A stretch of DNA of 64,000 nucleotides from Streptococcus cristatus AS 1.3089 (GTDB lineage: Bacteria; Bacillota; Bacilli; Lactobacillales; Streptococcaceae). Where the stretch lies: positions 1,123,501 through 1,187,500 of the forward strand of contig NC_021175.1 in NCBI RefSeq assembly GCF_000385925.1, read 5' to 3'. The position numbers were made by a program, and so were the translations under genes. Positions within the stretch are counted from its first letter, which is position 1; each line of letters opens with the position of its first letter. This document shows positions 35,377 to 45,531 of this stretch, piece after piece. The notes beneath the pieces were generated by a model, which was not told where the DNA came from, did not search any database, and worked only from the letters and a program-made list of their open reading frames with translations.

Positions 35377-35772
35377 TTATTTTTTAAATAATTTGCCAAC
35401 AAAACGAAGGGCCGTTAGACCTGCTGTTGTTTTGGCTGTCGTGCTTCCTGCTGCGACTGCTTTTTTTCCTAAAACACGCGCCTGATCGTTTAAATCAGAG
35501 ACTGATTCAGATAGGTCTGCCACCGCATTGAAAAGCGGATCAATCGTTGCTACTTTGTGGTTGATATCATCTGTCAACACATTGACTTTGGCAATCAAAT
35601 CATTGGTTTGATGCAGGGTGACATTGACATCAGAAGTCAAAACTTTGATAGTATTTTCTGTCTCATCCAGCATTTTAGCAGCCTTATCACCGAGAGTTTT
35701 GACGGTGATAGTCATATAGATTAGAAAAACAATCAAAGCGACAGCAACTAAAGTATAAGCAATTTCAAGCAT
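35377..35772 (-). CDS. DUF948 domain-containing protein
   Basis: 131 aa. An N-terminal membrane anchor ([20 protein letters not shown]) is followed by a helical region (about 30-100) typical of DUF948 ([20 protein letters not shown]). Function unknown. The ATG at 35772 has GAGAGGAG 8 nt upstream and lies 25 bp inside the lgt frame as given. It is normally found after lgt in streptococci. Confidence 0.88.
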   Translation of the reverse strand: MLEIAYTLVAVALIVFLIYMTITVKTLGDKAAKMLDETENTIKVLTSDVNVTLHQTNDLIAKVNVLTDDINHKVATIDPLFNAVADLSESVSDLNDQARVLGKKAVAAGSTTAKTTAGLTALRFVGKLFKK

Positions 35773-36563
35773 AATATTCTCCTCTCATTCTTGATAATAG
35801 GGGGCTTGTTTTTTCTTTGGTAAATCATAATGCCGATGCCTAGTAAAATCAGAGCTGCAGACAGCCACTGAGATACACGAACACCCAAGAACATGAGACT
35901 GTCGGTCCGCATACCCTCAATAATCATCCGGCCAAAGCCGTACCAAATCAGGTAAAAGGCTGCCAATTCTCCCTGACGGAAGAATTTAGGCCGGCGTCGT
36001 AAAATCATCAGTAGGGCAAAACCAAGTAAATTCCAAAGGGACTCGTATAAGAAGGTTGGCTGGCGATAAGCACCATCTATGTACATATTGTTGCGGATGA
36101 AGGACGGCAGATAGTTAAGGTTTTTGACCACTGCTCCATAGGCTTCTTGGTTAAAGAAATTGCCCCAACGGCCGATGCTCTGGGCAATCAAGACGCTAGG
36201 TGCTGCAATATCCAAGAAATCAACAGGATTGATCAGCCTTCTCTGTGAAAAGAAATAAAGGACAAGCGCACCGGTAATCAAACCACCGTAAATGGCTAAA
36301 CCACCATTCCAAATCTGAAAAATCTCAATCAGAGAATGCTTGCCATAATAAGACCATTCAAAAATCACATAGTAGAGCCGCGCTCCAAGGATAGCCAAGG
36401 GAAAGGCAATCAGAATGAAATCAAGAATATCATCTGGAATCATCTTTTTGCGTGGCGCTTCCTTCATGGCCAAGTAAACGGCTAAAATCAAGCCAGTGAC
36501 AATGCAAATTGCATACCAACGAATACTAAAGGGACCAACTGTAAAAGCTACTGGATCAAGCAT
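35748..36563 (-). CDS. lgt: Prolipoprotein diacylglyceryl transferase
   Basis: 271 aa. The N-terminal [20 protein letters not shown] and the Lgt signature [14 protein letters not shown] (near residue 135) are intact, as are about seven membrane spans. It attaches diacylglycerol to the lipobox Cys of lipoproteins such as LivJ. The start overlaps hprK by 8 bp. The last 14 codons run into DUF948; restoring one base in the A6 or C5 run near 35800-35815 would give a natural end PYYQE-stop just before the DUF948 ribosome-binding site. Confidence 0.95.
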   Translation of the reverse strand: MLDPVAFTVGPFSIRWYAICIVTGLILAVYLAMKEAPRKKMIPDDILDFILIAFPLAILGARLYYVIFEWSYYGKHSLIEIFQIWNGGLAIYGGLITGALVLYFFSQRRLINPVDFLDIAAPSVLIAQSIGRWGNFFNQEAYGAVVKNLNYLPSFIRNNMYIDGAYRQPTFLYESLWNLLGFALLMILRRRPKFFRQGELAAFYLIWYGFGRMIIEGMRTDSLMFLGVRVSQWLSAALILLGIGIMIYQRKNKPPIIKNERRILCLKLLIL

Positions 36564-37491
36564 CTTTCACCTCATTCTGGCTAATTAGATTAGTCAGTCG
36601 TTCTTCAAAAATCTTGGTGGCATCAAAGCCCATTTCCTTAGCTCGATAGTTCATGGCTGCAGCCTCAATCACCACAGAGATGTTGCGTCCTGTCTTAACG
36701 GGGATGCGAATACGAGGAATTCTGACACCAGAAACTTCCAATTCTTCTGCATTATTACCCAGACGGTCAAAGGTCTTATTGGTATCATAATTTTCCAGAT
36801 AGACGGCAATCTGTACCTGTGAAGAATCCTTAACCGCACTAGCTCCGTAAAGGCTCATCACATCAATAATGCCGACACCACGAATTTCCAAGAGATGACG
36901 AAGAATCTCAGCAGGCTCTCCCCAGAGAGTCATTTCATCCTTGGCAAAAATATCGACCCGGTCATCTGCCACTAAACGATGGCCACGCTTGACTAACTCA
37001 AGACCAGTTTCACTTTTACCAATACCACTGTCTCCTTGAATCAGCACTCCCATTCCGTAGATGTCCATCAATACGCCATGAACACTGGTTCTGACCGCCA
37101 AACGTGAGTCAAGGAAACTAGAAATTTCCCCTGATAGACGGCTGGTTGATGTGCGGCTGGTAAGAATCGCGATTTGCTTTTCTTCCGCTGCTCGTCGCAT
37201 TTCTTCAGGAATCTCCAAATTGCGCGCCACAATGACAACTGGTGTTTCTGGTTGAAACATTTTCAGAAGGACTTGATGACGATTGTGGGATGTCATCTTC
37301 ATCAGATAAGACCACTCCTTCATCCCAATCAGCTGAATCCGTTCTGGCGTGTAGTAGTCAAAATAGCCGGTCATTTCAAGACCCGGCCGCGAAATATCCG
37401 ATGTCGAAATCTCCTTTTCTAAGAGGTCATCACTGCCGTAAACTATGCGTAAACGGACTTTTTCAATCAAATCTTTGACCTTTACAGACAT
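36556..37491 (-). CDS. hprK: HPr kinase/phosphorylase
   Basis: 311 aa. The P-loop GDSGIGKS is at residues 153-160 inside [20 protein letters not shown], and the HprK signature [16 protein letters not shown] follows near residue 205. The N-terminal domain (1-130) is complete. It phosphorylates HPr on Ser46 in response to fructose-1,6-bisphosphate and removes the group with phosphate, so it feeds CcpA-cre carbon control, for which candidate cre sites are seen elsewhere in this window. It heads the operon with an extended -10 promoter. Confidence 0.97.
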   Translation of the reverse strand: MSVKVKDLIEKVRLRIVYGSDDLLEKEISTSDISRPGLEMTGYFDYYTPERIQLIGMKEWSYLMKMTSHNRHQVLLKMFQPETPVVIVARNLEIPEEMRRAAEEKQIAILTSRTSTSRLSGEISSFLDSRLAVRTSVHGVLMDIYGMGVLIQGDSGIGKSETGLELVKRGHRLVADDRVDIFAKDEMTLWGEPAEILRHLLEIRGVGIIDVMSLYGASAVKDSSQVQIAVYLENYDTNKTFDRLGNNAEELEVSGVRIPRIRIPVKTGRNISVVIEAAAMNYRAKEMGFDATKIFEERLTNLISQNEVKDA

Positions 37492-37521
37492 TCCCTGCTC
37501 CCTTCAAATTTATCTTTCTCT

Positions 37522-37530
37522 ATTATAGCA
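37522..37530 (-). promoter_or_regulatory. Extended -10 promoter for hprK
   Basis: TGCTATAAT on the minus strand, TATAAT at 37527-37522, about 30 bp before the hprK start; the RBS is GAAGGGAG. Confidence 0.6.
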
Positions 37531-37634
37531 AATTTTTACCCTAAAAGAGTTTTTAAGATTGGAAATTAAGCAGGATTTTTCCCTAGATGCTTGTAAAAAC
37601 ATCTGCCAGCCAGCAAAAAGGCCAGTCAAAACAA

Positions 37635-38126
37635 CTAGCCTATCCACCTTTGGAGAATTCTTTTTTGACTTTGAAAGCATGGATGGCTCTCGATAAAGGC
37701 TGGTATTTCTCTTAGAGCCAGCCAGATATGAGCATCAGTTTCGCCTACCTGATAGCAAACTTGGCTCTTGTCCCCAGACACCACCGCTTCATAGAAATCA
37801 AAGTGGCACTGGTCTTCGACAGAGCACACCTGCTCCAATAGTCTGATACTGTCAGGAACTAGGCCTGTTTCTTCTTCTAGTTCCCGCAGGGCGGCTGTCT
37901 GACTATCCTCTCCTGCCAATACACTACCTCCCGCTCCAAACTCATAGTAGCCAGGATAGAGACTTTTATTTGCTGATCGTCGCATACAGAGAAAATCACC
38001 ATCCTGATGGCGAACCAAGACATTGACACAAAGATGAAACTGGCCTTCAGGAATTTTTTCTCCTCGAATTAGGAGATGCGGGAGCTGACTTCGATTCAAG
38101 TCATAGGCATTCCAAACTTCTGTCAT
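37635..38126 (-). CDS. Nudix hydrolase
   Basis: 163 aa. The Nudix box is complete: GGSVLAGEDSQTAALRELEE followed by ETGL, fitting Gx5Ex7REUxEExGU. The N-terminus (VWNAYDLNRSQL) resembles the YfcD/IPP-isomerase-like group that hydrolyses nucleoside diphosphate derivatives. Substrate unknown. RBS AAGGAGG is 6 nt from the ATG. Only 142 bp, with no obvious terminator, separate it from hprK. Confidence 0.9.
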   Translation of the reverse strand: MTEVWNAYDLNRSQLPHLLIRGEKIPEGQFHLCVNVLVRHQDGDFLCMRRSANKSLYPGYYEFGAGGSVLAGEDSQTAALRELEEETGLVPDSIRLLEQVCSVEDQCHFDFYEAVVSGDKSQVCYQVGETDAHIWLALREIPAFIESHPCFQSQKRILQRWIG

Positions 38127-38173
38127 ATTTCCTCCTTGGATAAATGCTTAGGTTTTCTTTGAATTTGTAAGGT

Positions 38174-38623
38174 TCAGTCTATTTCACTCTGATTATTTTC
38201 AGTTTGAGAAATAGCTCGCTTTTTATAGTTAGAAAGGTTTATTGAATGAGCCATAGAGTATACAATTGTATTTGAAAGCAGCATACCAAAAACATAAAAT
38301 AGGCTATTAGGAAGAGAGTTGATAATGTTTTGGAAACCTCCAACAAAACCATAAATTACGAAACATAGAACTGGCAGAAATAAGATAGATACAAGTCCTA
38401 CTAAACGCTTTGAGCTTTGCTCCGGGGTTAAAACTTTCCAGAAAAAGAAGAAATTCCACAAGCCAAATGGAAAAGCTAAATTACCTATAAAGAAAACAAA
38501 GAAGGTAGCATAACCTCCTGCCACCATGCCTGCTGCAAAAATAAGAACTATATGTAGAATTAAACTAATAATCAAATACAGGAAAAATTTCAAAATATAT
38601 AATGGTAAAGAAAATTGTTTCAT
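38174..38623 (-). CDS. Uncharacterised membrane protein
   Basis: 149 aa with four hydrophobic spans near residues 8-32, 36-60, 76-96 and 104-124; the C-terminus is polar (KKRAISQTENNQSEID). No known family recognised. It lies 48 bp upstream of the Nudix gene on the same strand and may be co-transcribed with it. Its A/T-rich codons differ somewhat from the flanking housekeeping genes. Confidence 0.7.
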   Translation of the reverse strand: MKQFSLPLYILKFFLYLIISLILHIVLIFAAGMVAGGYATFFVFFIGNLAFPFGLWNFFFFWKVLTPEQSSKRLVGLVSILFLPVLCFVIYGFVGGFQNIINSLPNSLFYVFGMLLSNTIVYSMAHSINLSNYKKRAISQTENNQSEID

Positions 38624-38856
38624 TTAAATCTCTTTCTAAGCTTTAAGGTAATCGGTTGAATCAGCCTTTTCTATTTTTGGGGATGTCTGAAGCTAGGCAA
38701 ATCGTAAGCCTATGTAGCATAAGCTATATAAAATAACTACGAATACCGTTCTTCAAAATAACAATCAGGGATAGGAACGCTTAAAGCAGCAATTTGAGTG
38801 TTGGTAGCCTAATGGAAAATGTTTCTTATAATTGTTATCTTTCCTCTACATCTAGC

Positions 38857-38883
38857 AAAAATTCGGGAACACTACCCGAATTT
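38857..38883 (-). terminator. pspC-like gene terminator
   Basis: AAATTCGGG-TAGTGTT-CCCGAATTT with following Ts on the minus strand, 14 bp past the PspC-domain gene. It ends the tex-sprT-pspC cluster. The 230 bp from here to 38624 show no gene or clear element. Confidence 0.88.
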
Positions 38884-38896
38884 CTCTCTTTCATAA

Positions 38897-39169
38897 TTAC
38901 CAAAACCAGCCGTCATTGTCATTGATTGGCTCGGCATCTTTCATTTTACGAGGGCCTGTTCCATACATTTCCGCTTCCACATCTTCCTTGTAAGGCATCA
39001 CGACAGCCAGCAAAATATAAATCAAAATTCCTAAGCCAAAATTGAAAACTGTAAAAATGATGAATAAAAAGCGTAACAAACCAAGATCAAAGTTGAATTT
39101 ATCGGCCAGTCCCGATAAAACCCCTGAAATCACTCGGTTTCTTCTTAATTTATAAAATTTAGTTTTCAT
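38897..39169 (-). CDS. PspC domain-containing protein
   Basis: 90 aa from the ATG at 39169, with GAGG 9 nt upstream; an ATG 34 codons earlier is unlikely. The PspC core KLRRNRVISGVLSGLADKFN precedes one membrane span (LGLLRFLFIIFTVFNFGLGI) and the VMPYKED end of the motif. PspC proteins take part in envelope stress responses; streptococcal forms are single-domain. It lies 102 bp after sprT. Confidence 0.9.
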   Translation of the reverse strand: MKTKFYKLRRNRVISGVLSGLADKFNFDLGLLRFLFIIFTVFNFGLGILIYILLAVVMPYKEDVEAEMYGTGPRKMKDAEPINDNDGWFW

Positions 39170-39271
39170 GGTGACGACCTCAACTCTCATTCTTTCCTTC
39201 ATTTTATCATAGCGAAAGGGCAAAAAAATCAGCCCCAAGGCTGATTCTGCAGTTATCAGTTTTTCATTCAC

Positions 39272-39721
39272 TCAGCCTCTGTTTGTTTCCTCTTTGAGGA
39301 ATGCCAGTTGGCCTCTACAGCGTCCGCAACGGTATTTTTGAAGATTGACCCTACGTCTGCGACGGATAAGTGCTCCGCAGCTCAGGCATTCATAGATGAG
39401 AAGGGATTGCGAATCTGACAATGAGGGGGCGTAGCGCAGACCATCCACCTGCTTGAGTAATTCTTTAAAATCCCTATCTCCATGGCGGTAGCCTTTACCC
39501 TGATAATAAAGATGATAGTGGACCAACTCATGGCGGACAATTTTTCGGAAGATCTCCAGCCCAAAAGTTTCATAGATTTTTGGGTTAAAATCCAGATGGC
39601 CGTCTTTAGGAAAGAAGCGTCCTCCTGTAGTACGGAGACGCTTATTCCAAAAAGCTTGGTGGCTAAATTCCCAGCCAAAATCTTCCAGCGAAACTTGCTT
39701 AACGTAGTTAGTTAGATTCAT
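39272..39721 (-). CDS. SprT-like zinc metalloprotease family protein
   Basis: 149 aa. HELVHYH gives the HExxH zinc site near residue 65, in the block [20 protein letters not shown]. The C-terminus has a zinc ribbon ([12 protein letters not shown] ... YRCGRCRG). Bacterial SprT proteins have no firm function. The start overlaps the end of tex by 14 bp, a pairing common in Firmicutes. Confidence 0.92.
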   Translation of the reverse strand: MNLTNYVKQVSLEDFGWEFSHQAFWNKRLRTTGGRFFPKDGHLDFNPKIYETFGLEIFRKIVRHELVHYHLYYQGKGYRHGDRDFKELLKQVDGLRYAPSLSDSQSLLIYECLSCGALIRRRRRVNLQKYRCGRCRGQLAFLKEETNRG

Positions 39722-41840
39722 TTGGTGCTATCAGAGAGAGGTTGACCCTCTCCCGCTCCACATCCAGTTTATCCACCCAGACAGTGACCAAATCGCCAAC
39801 CGACAAGACTTGACTAGGGTGTTTAATGAAATTTTTGCTGATTTTAGAAATATGGATAAGGCCATCTTCGTGGATACCGATATCCACAAAGGCTCCGAAA
39901 TCAACGACATTGCGGACAACACCCTCAAGTTTTTGACCGATGCGCAAATCCTTAATATCCAAGACATCCTGCCGCAGAACTGGCGCGTCAAAGGAATCAC
40001 GCAAATCCCGACCAGGCTTGAGCAGATCAGCAATAATATCTTTGAGGGTTTCTTCTCCCAAGCCTAGCTCTGTAGCCAAACTAGCAGTCTGCACTGCTTT
40101 TAATTTGGCTTGGGCTGCTTCATCCAAACTGCTAATTTCCAGACGCTTAAAGAGTTCTTCTACTGCCTTATAAGACTCTGGGTGAACGCCTGTATTGTCT
40201 AGCAGGTTATCACTTTCAGGAATACGCAGGAAGCCGGCTGCCTGTTCAAAAGCCTTTGCGCCCAGACGCGGCACTTTCTTGATGGCCTCGCGAGACCGAA
40301 TCAAGCCTTCCGTTTCCCGATACTTGACAATATTTTCTGAGATAGTTTTATTAAGACCAGCTACATGGGCCAGTAGGGCTGGACTGGCGGTGTTGATATT
40401 AACTCCGACTTGGTTAACCACGGTATCAACGACAAAGTCCAAACTTTCAGACAGCTTTTTCTGGCTGACATCATGCTGGTACTGACCAACTCCGATGGAC
40501 TTAGGATCAATCTTGACCAGCTCAGCCAAAGGATCCTGCAGACGGCGGGCAATGGAAATAGCTGAGCGCTTTTCAACCGTCAAATCTGGAAACTCATGAC
40601 GAGCCAGTTCACTAGCAGAGTAGACAGATGCTCCGCTTTCATTGACGATAACATAGCTGACATCTGGATGGGATTTCAAAACTTCAGCTACAAAGGCTTC
40701 GCTTTCTCGGCTAGCCGTTCCATTTCCAATGGCAATAATTTCCACGCCAAACTGCTCAATCAGCTCCGATAACTCTTTCTTAGATGCTTCAATCTGAGTT
40801 GGCTTTGCTGGTGGAACGGGATAGATGACATGAGTCGTCAGCATCTTTCCTGTCGCATCCACAACAGCTAGCTTGGCTCCTGTCCGAAAGGCTGGGTCAA
40901 AGCCCAGTACTACACGACCTTTGAGAGGGGCAATCAGGAGGAGATTGCGGAGGTTTTCTGAGAAGAGCTGAATGGCTCCATCCTCAGCGGCCTCAGTCAG
41001 CTCGGTCCGAATACGGCGCTCCATGGCTGGAATGATTTTCTTTTTAACCGCTTGCTGGATAGCTTCGATAATATAGGCATTTTTCACCTTGAAGCGTACT
41101 TCAAAGAAACGCAGAATTTTCTCAATATTGTGCTCAAAACCAACCTTGAGAATACCTAGCTTCTCACCACGGTTAAGAGCCAATGTCCGGTAGCCCTGCA
41201 TGGTCGCTACTTTTTCAGAAAAATCATAATAAATCTGGAAGACCTGCTTTTCATCCAAATCACCATCTTTGAGACTAGATACGATAGAAGAATTGGTCTG
41301 AATCTCATGGTAGGTCCAAGCCCGCAGCTTGGTATCTTCAGAAATCGCCTCAGTCAGAATATCCACTGCTCCAGCTAGAGCAGCTTCTGCTGTCGGAAAG
41401 GCTTCACTAGTCAGTTTCTCAGCTTCTTCCTGCAGATTAGCCGCATCCTGTAAGATTAGGCGGGCCAAAGGAAAGAGACCTGCTTCACGCGCAATAGTAG
41501 CCTTGGTACGGCGCTTCTCCTTGTAGGGCAGATAAAGTTCTTCCACATCAGCCAGCTTTTCAGCAGCCTCAATCTCAGAACGCAGTGCATCCGTTAGTTT
41601 TCCCTGCTCCTCAATCTTAGCTAAGACCGTTGCTTTACGCTCTGCCAAGGCAGTCATGCTCTTATCTAAGTCAATGATTGCCTTAATCTCGACCTCATCC
41701 AGATTTCCCGTCATTTCCTTACGGTAACGAGCAATAAAAGGAATGGTATTTCCCTCAGCGGTCAGTTCTAAGACCTGTGATACTTGTTTTTCTTTAAGGC
41801 CCAATTTCTGGGCAATTTTTTCAATATTTAAATTTTCCAT
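39708..41840 (-). CDS. tex: Tex family RNA-binding transcription accessory protein
   Basis: 710 aa. N-terminal Tex helical region ([18 protein letters not shown]), a YqgF-like RNase H fold at about 320-440 ([20 protein letters not shown]), helix-hairpin-helix motifs at about 490-550 ([19 protein letters not shown]), and a C-terminal S1 domain at about 640-705 ([20 protein letters not shown]). Tex binds RNA and affects transcription and toxin expression in several species. It leads the tex-sprT-pspC cluster. Confidence 0.96.
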   Translation of the reverse strand: MENLNIEKIAQKLGLKEKQVSQVLELTAEGNTIPFIARYRKEMTGNLDEVEIKAIIDLDKSMTALAERKATVLAKIEEQGKLTDALRSEIEAAEKLADVEELYLPYKEKRRTKATIAREAGLFPLARLILQDAANLQEEAEKLTSEAFPTAEAALAGAVDILTEAISEDTKLRAWTYHEIQTNSSIVSSLKDGDLDEKQVFQIYYDFSEKVATMQGYRTLALNRGEKLGILKVGFEHNIEKILRFFEVRFKVKNAYIIEAIQQAVKKKIIPAMERRIRTELTEAAEDGAIQLFSENLRNLLLIAPLKGRVVLGFDPAFRTGAKLAVVDATGKMLTTHVIYPVPPAKPTQIEASKKELSELIEQFGVEIIAIGNGTASRESEAFVAEVLKSHPDVSYVIVNESGASVYSASELARHEFPDLTVEKRSAISIARRLQDPLAELVKIDPKSIGVGQYQHDVSQKKLSESLDFVVDTVVNQVGVNINTASPALLAHVAGLNKTISENIVKYRETEGLIRSREAIKKVPRLGAKAFEQAAGFLRIPESDNLLDNTGVHPESYKAVEELFKRLEISSLDEAAQAKLKAVQTASLATELGLGEETLKDIIADLLKPGRDLRDSFDAPVLRQDVLDIKDLRIGQKLEGVVRNVVDFGAFVDIGIHEDGLIHISKISKNFIKHPSQVLSVGDLVTVWVDKLDVERERVNLSLIAPNESN

Positions 41841-42011
41841 AACGCTTCTATTATATCATAATATGAAGCTGAACAATCTATAAAGACTAGTTTAATCCAT
41901 CTTTTTCTTTCTTGGATAAATCCGCTGTCTCAGCTCCATCGTGGCTGAAAATATCATTTTTTTTCTTTTGGTAGTATAATAGAATTATTATTTTAGAAAT
42001 GAGGTACTTTT

Positions 42012-42149
42012 ATGGCTGTTAAATTTACTAAAACAGACGATTTAGACAAGATGTTCGAGGAATTTGCAACCCTGCCCAAGCTTGAAAAAGTCGAATTTCC
42101 AGATGGCAAAAAGAAAAAAGAAGCTGAAGACAAGGCTAAAAAAGCATGA
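42012..42149 (+). CDS. Small SPJ_0845-like protein (45 aa)
   Basis: 45 aa: MAVKFTKTDDLDKMFEEFAT, then LPKLEKVEFPDG and a Lys/Glu-rich tail. It is a small conserved streptococcal protein of unknown function. GAGGT lies 6 nt before the ATG, and TATAAT at 41975-41980 can be its promoter. The stop overlaps the next gene as ATGA, so translation of the permease is coupled to it. Confidence 0.8.
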   Translation: MAVKFTKTDDLDKMFEEFATLPKLEKVEFPDGKKKKEAEDKAKKA

Positions 42150-43051
42150 GTTTCTTTTCAAATCTTCCTTCCAGCGTCTTACAGGCTGGAGCTATTTTTC
42201 TCTCCATTATCATAGAGGCATTGCCATTTGTTTTGATTGGAAGTATCATTTCTGGCTTTATTGAGGTTTATGTCACGCCAGACAGGGTTTATCACTTCCT
42301 GCCCAAGAACAAATGGGCTCGGATTTTCTTTGGAAGTCTAATCGGTGTCGTCTTTCCTTCCTGTGAGTGCGGAATTGTTCCCATTATAAATCGGTTTCTG
42401 GAAAAGAAAGTTCCCAGTTACACGGCTGTGCCTTTTCTGGTAACAGCTCCAGTCATCAACCCTATCGTGCTCTTTGCGACCTACTCAGCCTTTGGTAATT
42501 CCTTCCGAATGGCTCTGCTTCGTGCTCTAGGTTCTATGGTCGTGGCTATTCTTTTAGGGATTTTTCTGGGCTTCTTTGCGGATAGCAATATCCAGAAAGA
42601 GAATCGCAAGGCTGTTCATGAGCATGACTTTTCACATCTCAGCAAAGGACAAAAGCTATTTCAGGTATTTGTGCAGGCCATTGATGAATTTTTCGATACA
42701 GGCCGCTATCTGGTTTTTGGCTGTCTCTTCGCCAGTATAGTACAAGTCTATGTGCCAACCAGAATCCTGACCTCTATCAGCTCGACACCAGCTGTCGCTA
42801 TTCTTCTGCTCATGCTGCTGTCCTTCCTGCTCTCACTGTGCAGCGAAGCTGATGCGTTCATCGGAAGCTCCTTGATTGCTAGTTTCGGCTTAGCGCCAGT
42901 CTTAGCTTTCTTGGTCATTGGGCCTATGCTAGATGTCAAGAATCTGCTGATGATGAAAAACTACTTTAAGACACGCTTTATCTGGCAATTTATCAGCCTA
43001 GTTACCGTCGTCGTCTTTCTTTACTCTTGGCTTGTGGGGGTAGTGCTATGA
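42146..43051 (+). CDS. Permease of the YraQ/UPF0718 (DUF318) family
   Basis: 301 aa, eight or so membrane spans. Signatures are LPFVLIGSIISGFIEVYVTP, FPSCECGIVPIINRFLEKKV, FLVTAPVINPIV and LSLCSEADAFIGSSL, with conserved Cys residues in PSCECG and SLCSEADAF. The family is proposed to move metal or other ions but the substrate is unproven. It is the middle gene of a coupled trio and is always paired with the downstream TIGR03943 protein. Confidence 0.9.
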   Translation: MSFFSNLPSSVLQAGAIFLSIIIEALPFVLIGSIISGFIEVYVTPDRVYHFLPKNKWARIFFGSLIGVVFPSCECGIVPIINRFLEKKVPSYTAVPFLVTAPVINPIVLFATYSAFGNSFRMALLRALGSMVVAILLGIFLGFFADSNIQKENRKAVHEHDFSHLSKGQKLFQVFVQAIDEFFDTGRYLVFGCLFASIVQVYVPTRILTSISSTPAVAILLLMLLSFLLSLCSEADAFIGSSLIASFGLAPVLAFLVIGPMLDVKNLLMMKNYFKTRFIWQFISLVTVVVFLYSWLVGVVL

Positions 43052-43863
43052 TTCGATTTTTAATCTTAGTCGGCTACTTTGAGATTACCATGTATCTGCA
43101 GCTGACGGGCAAGCTTAATCAATATATCAATCTCCACTATTCCTATCTGGCATATCTATCCATGATTCTGTCCTTTATCTTGGCAGTCGTGCAGCTCATC
43201 ATCTGGATGAAAAAGATGGAGGTCCATAGTCATTTAAGCACTCGCTGGGCCAAGCTAGGCAGCGTCCTGCTCCTTGTCATTCCGCTTTTTGTGGGAATTT
43301 TCTTTCCAACCGTCACCTTGGATTCGACAACCGTTTCGGCTAAAGGATTTCATTTCCCACTGGCTGAGGGAACTTCTGCAGCCGTCCAGCAGGACGAAGG
43401 TACGACAAGCCAGTATCTGAAGCCGGACACCAGCACCTACTTTACCAAAGGGGCTTACGAAAAAGAAATGCGGGCAGCCGCCAAGAAATATGTCAAGCAA
43501 GATACCATTCAGATCACAACTGAGAACTACATGGAGGTCATGGAGGTCATCTATGACTATCCCGACGAGTTTGTGGGCAAGACGCTGGAGTTCACCGGCT
43601 TTGTCTACAACGACCCCAGCGACCAGAAGAGTCAATTTCTCTTTCGCTTCGGTATTATCCATTGTATCGCCGACTCAGGTGTCTATGGCCTCTTGACGAC
43701 TGGAAATACTCAGCATTTCGAGAATAATACCTGGATTCATGCCAAGGGGAAACTTGCCATGCACTACCATAAAAGTCTTGGGCAAAGCCTGCCAACTCTA
43801 GAAGTTGAAAGTTTTGATAGGGTAGAAAAACCGGACAATCCTTATGTCTATCGGGTCTTTTAG
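43048..43863 (+). CDS. TIGR03943 family (YcgQ-like, DUF1980) membrane protein
   Basis: 271 aa from the ATG at 43048, which overlaps the permease stop (ATGA); a frame start at 43027 is less likely. Two N-terminal spans (MIRFLILVGYFEITMYLQLT; LSMILSFILAVVQLI) and one near residue 76 precede an extracellular domain with VMEVIYDYPDEFVGKTLEFT and HCIADSGVYGLL. It works with the UPF0718 permease; a link to metal homeostasis has been suggested for Bacillus relatives. Confidence 0.9.
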   Translation: MIRFLILVGYFEITMYLQLTGKLNQYINLHYSYLAYLSMILSFILAVVQLIIWMKKMEVHSHLSTRWAKLGSVLLLVIPLFVGIFFPTVTLDSTTVSAKGFHFPLAEGTSAAVQQDEGTTSQYLKPDTSTYFTKGAYEKEMRAAAKKYVKQDTIQITTENYMEVMEVIYDYPDEFVGKTLEFTGFVYNDPSDQKSQFLFRFGIIHCIADSGVYGLLTTGNTQHFENNTWIHAKGKLAMHYHKSLGQSLPTLEVESFDRVEKPDNPYVYRVF

Positions 43864-43868
43864 AGTCA

Positions 43869-43905
43869 AACACCTGTGAAAATCCATTTTCATGGGTGTT
43901 TCTTT
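43869..43905 (+). terminator. Terminator of the permease operon
   Basis: AAACACC and GGGTGTTT pair with an inner TGAAAA/TTTTCA stem, followed by a T-rich run (TTTCTTTT). Confidence 0.8.
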
Positions 43906-44046
43906 TATATGCCATTCTCTCCCCTTTACTAAGTTAGTCTGCTCGACTTTTATAAATTTGATTAAAGTTGCTATTTAACTTTTTTTCTCCTCTCTTAGAA
44001 AATCATGCTACAATAATACTATCTCATTTGAAAAGGAGTTGTTTTT

Positions 44047-45410
44047 ATGAATCAAGAAAAAGTAAAGAAACGAGATTTGCTTTCTATTCTGGCTGTGGCC
44101 TTAGTCACCTTTGCTGGAATTCTTTCAGAGACCAGTATGAATGTGACCTTTCCCCACCTCAGCAAAGTATTTGGTCTGAGCTTAGGAGTGCTGCAATGGA
44201 TTACGACTGGCTATCTGCTGGCCGTCGCCATCACCATAACTTTAGGCGCAACTCTAGCCCACAATTGGACGGAGCGTCGCATCCTCTTTACCTCACTTTC
44301 CATCTTTACTCTTGGTAATCTGATTGCTATGATTGCCCCAGACTTTACTTCCCTTATGCTGGGACGGATCCTTCAGGGGGGAGCGACTGGGATTGCCATT
44401 CCACTTATGTTTAATCTCATCGTGGAGCGGATTCCTCGGCAGAAAATCGGCTTTTATATGGGACTGAGTGGTCTAGTTATCAGTCTGGCACCAGCCATCG
44501 GCCCGACCTACGGAGGCTTCATGATTGGCTCCTTCGACTGGCACATGATCTACAGCTTTATCATGCCAGTTCCCATCCTCTCTTTTTGCTGGCTTATGTT
44601 AACTTGGAAAATTCAGCAGGAAAAAGCAAGCGTCCCTTTGATGTGCTGGGCTTTCTCTCGCTCACAACGGCTCTTTCCTTTTCTCTGATGACCATCTCCA
44701 GTTTAGAAGGTGGTGATAGTGTCAATTGGCTTTATCTAGCCATTTTCTTCCTTTCCTTTGCCTTTTTTATCTGGCGGAGTCTGACGGTTCAAGATCCGTT
44801 TCTGGACATCCGTATCTTGAAAGAACCAACAATTTTCTTTGGAATTCTGCCCTTTTTAATTTTCCAATTCTCCAACCTATCCAGTAATTTTCTCATTCCC
44901 AACTTTCTCGTGCTGGTCAAGAATGTCTCCACCGCCCAAGCTGGATTTTCCCTCCTTCCCGGAACCATGATCGGGGCTTTTATGTCGCCTTTTCTGGGGA
45001 AATTGTACGATAGCAAAGGCCCAAAACTATCTCTGCTAAGCGGCAATAGCCTAGTCTTTCTTGTCATGATTATCTTTAGCTTCTTTACAAACTGGCTCAA
45101 TCTGCCTTTAATCTTAGGATTTTATATCCTCTTTACTATGGGACGCAACATGGCCTTCAACAATACCATGGCTTTATCGGCTTCTCAAGTCAGCAGAGAT
45201 AAAACGGCGGATGTAACTGCCCTCTTTCAACTCGCACAAACCTTTGCTGGTGCCTTGGGAACGGCAATTGCAGCTGTCCTGCTCAATCAAGCCCCCGATA
45301 CGACAAGTGGCGCCCACAATGTTTTCAGCCTACTACTCCTTCTCGTGACAGGCAACTTTATTTTCTACTATTTCCTGTTTCGAGCGATTCATCAGAAGAA
45401 AGAAGCCTAA
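44047..45410 (+). pseudogene. MFS drug transporter (EmrB/QacA-like), split by a frameshift
   Basis: Frame 1 (44047-44688) starts after AAAAGGAG and holds spans 1-6 with MFS motifs (LQWITTGYLLAVAITITLGA; LGRILQGGATGIAIPLMFNL; GPTYGGFMIG). Frame 2 (joined at about 44621, to 45410) holds the remaining spans (GFSLLPGTMIGAFMSPFLGK). Adding one base to the A5 run at 44621-44625 restores a smooth join: QQEKSKRPFDVLGF. As given, translation would stop at 44688 after about half the protein. A 14-span family member of about 455 aa is restored by the correction. Real decay, slippage or sequencing error are all possible. Confidence 0.88.
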
Positions 45411-45414
45411 ATTT

Positions 45415-45446
45415 ATATCCCGACTTTCCCTCGGGATATTTTCTTT
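45415..45446 (+). terminator. MFS gene terminator
   Basis: ATATCCCGA-CTTTCCC-TCGGGATAT followed by TTTCTTT, a few bases after the MFS stop and about 85 bp before zwf. Confidence 0.88.
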
Positions 45447-45531
45447 GGTCAAATCCAGATTTTTCAAATACAATTTTTCTGAAAATTGTGATAAAATAGA
45501 GACAATCACATTTAGATAGGTAATAGATATC

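Noticed and set aside
38738..38745. TACGAATA, an exact match to the SigX (ComX) CIN-box
   Set aside because: An 8-mer is expected about twice in 64 kb on both strands, no plus-strand gene follows, and the usual upstream T-rich context is weak.
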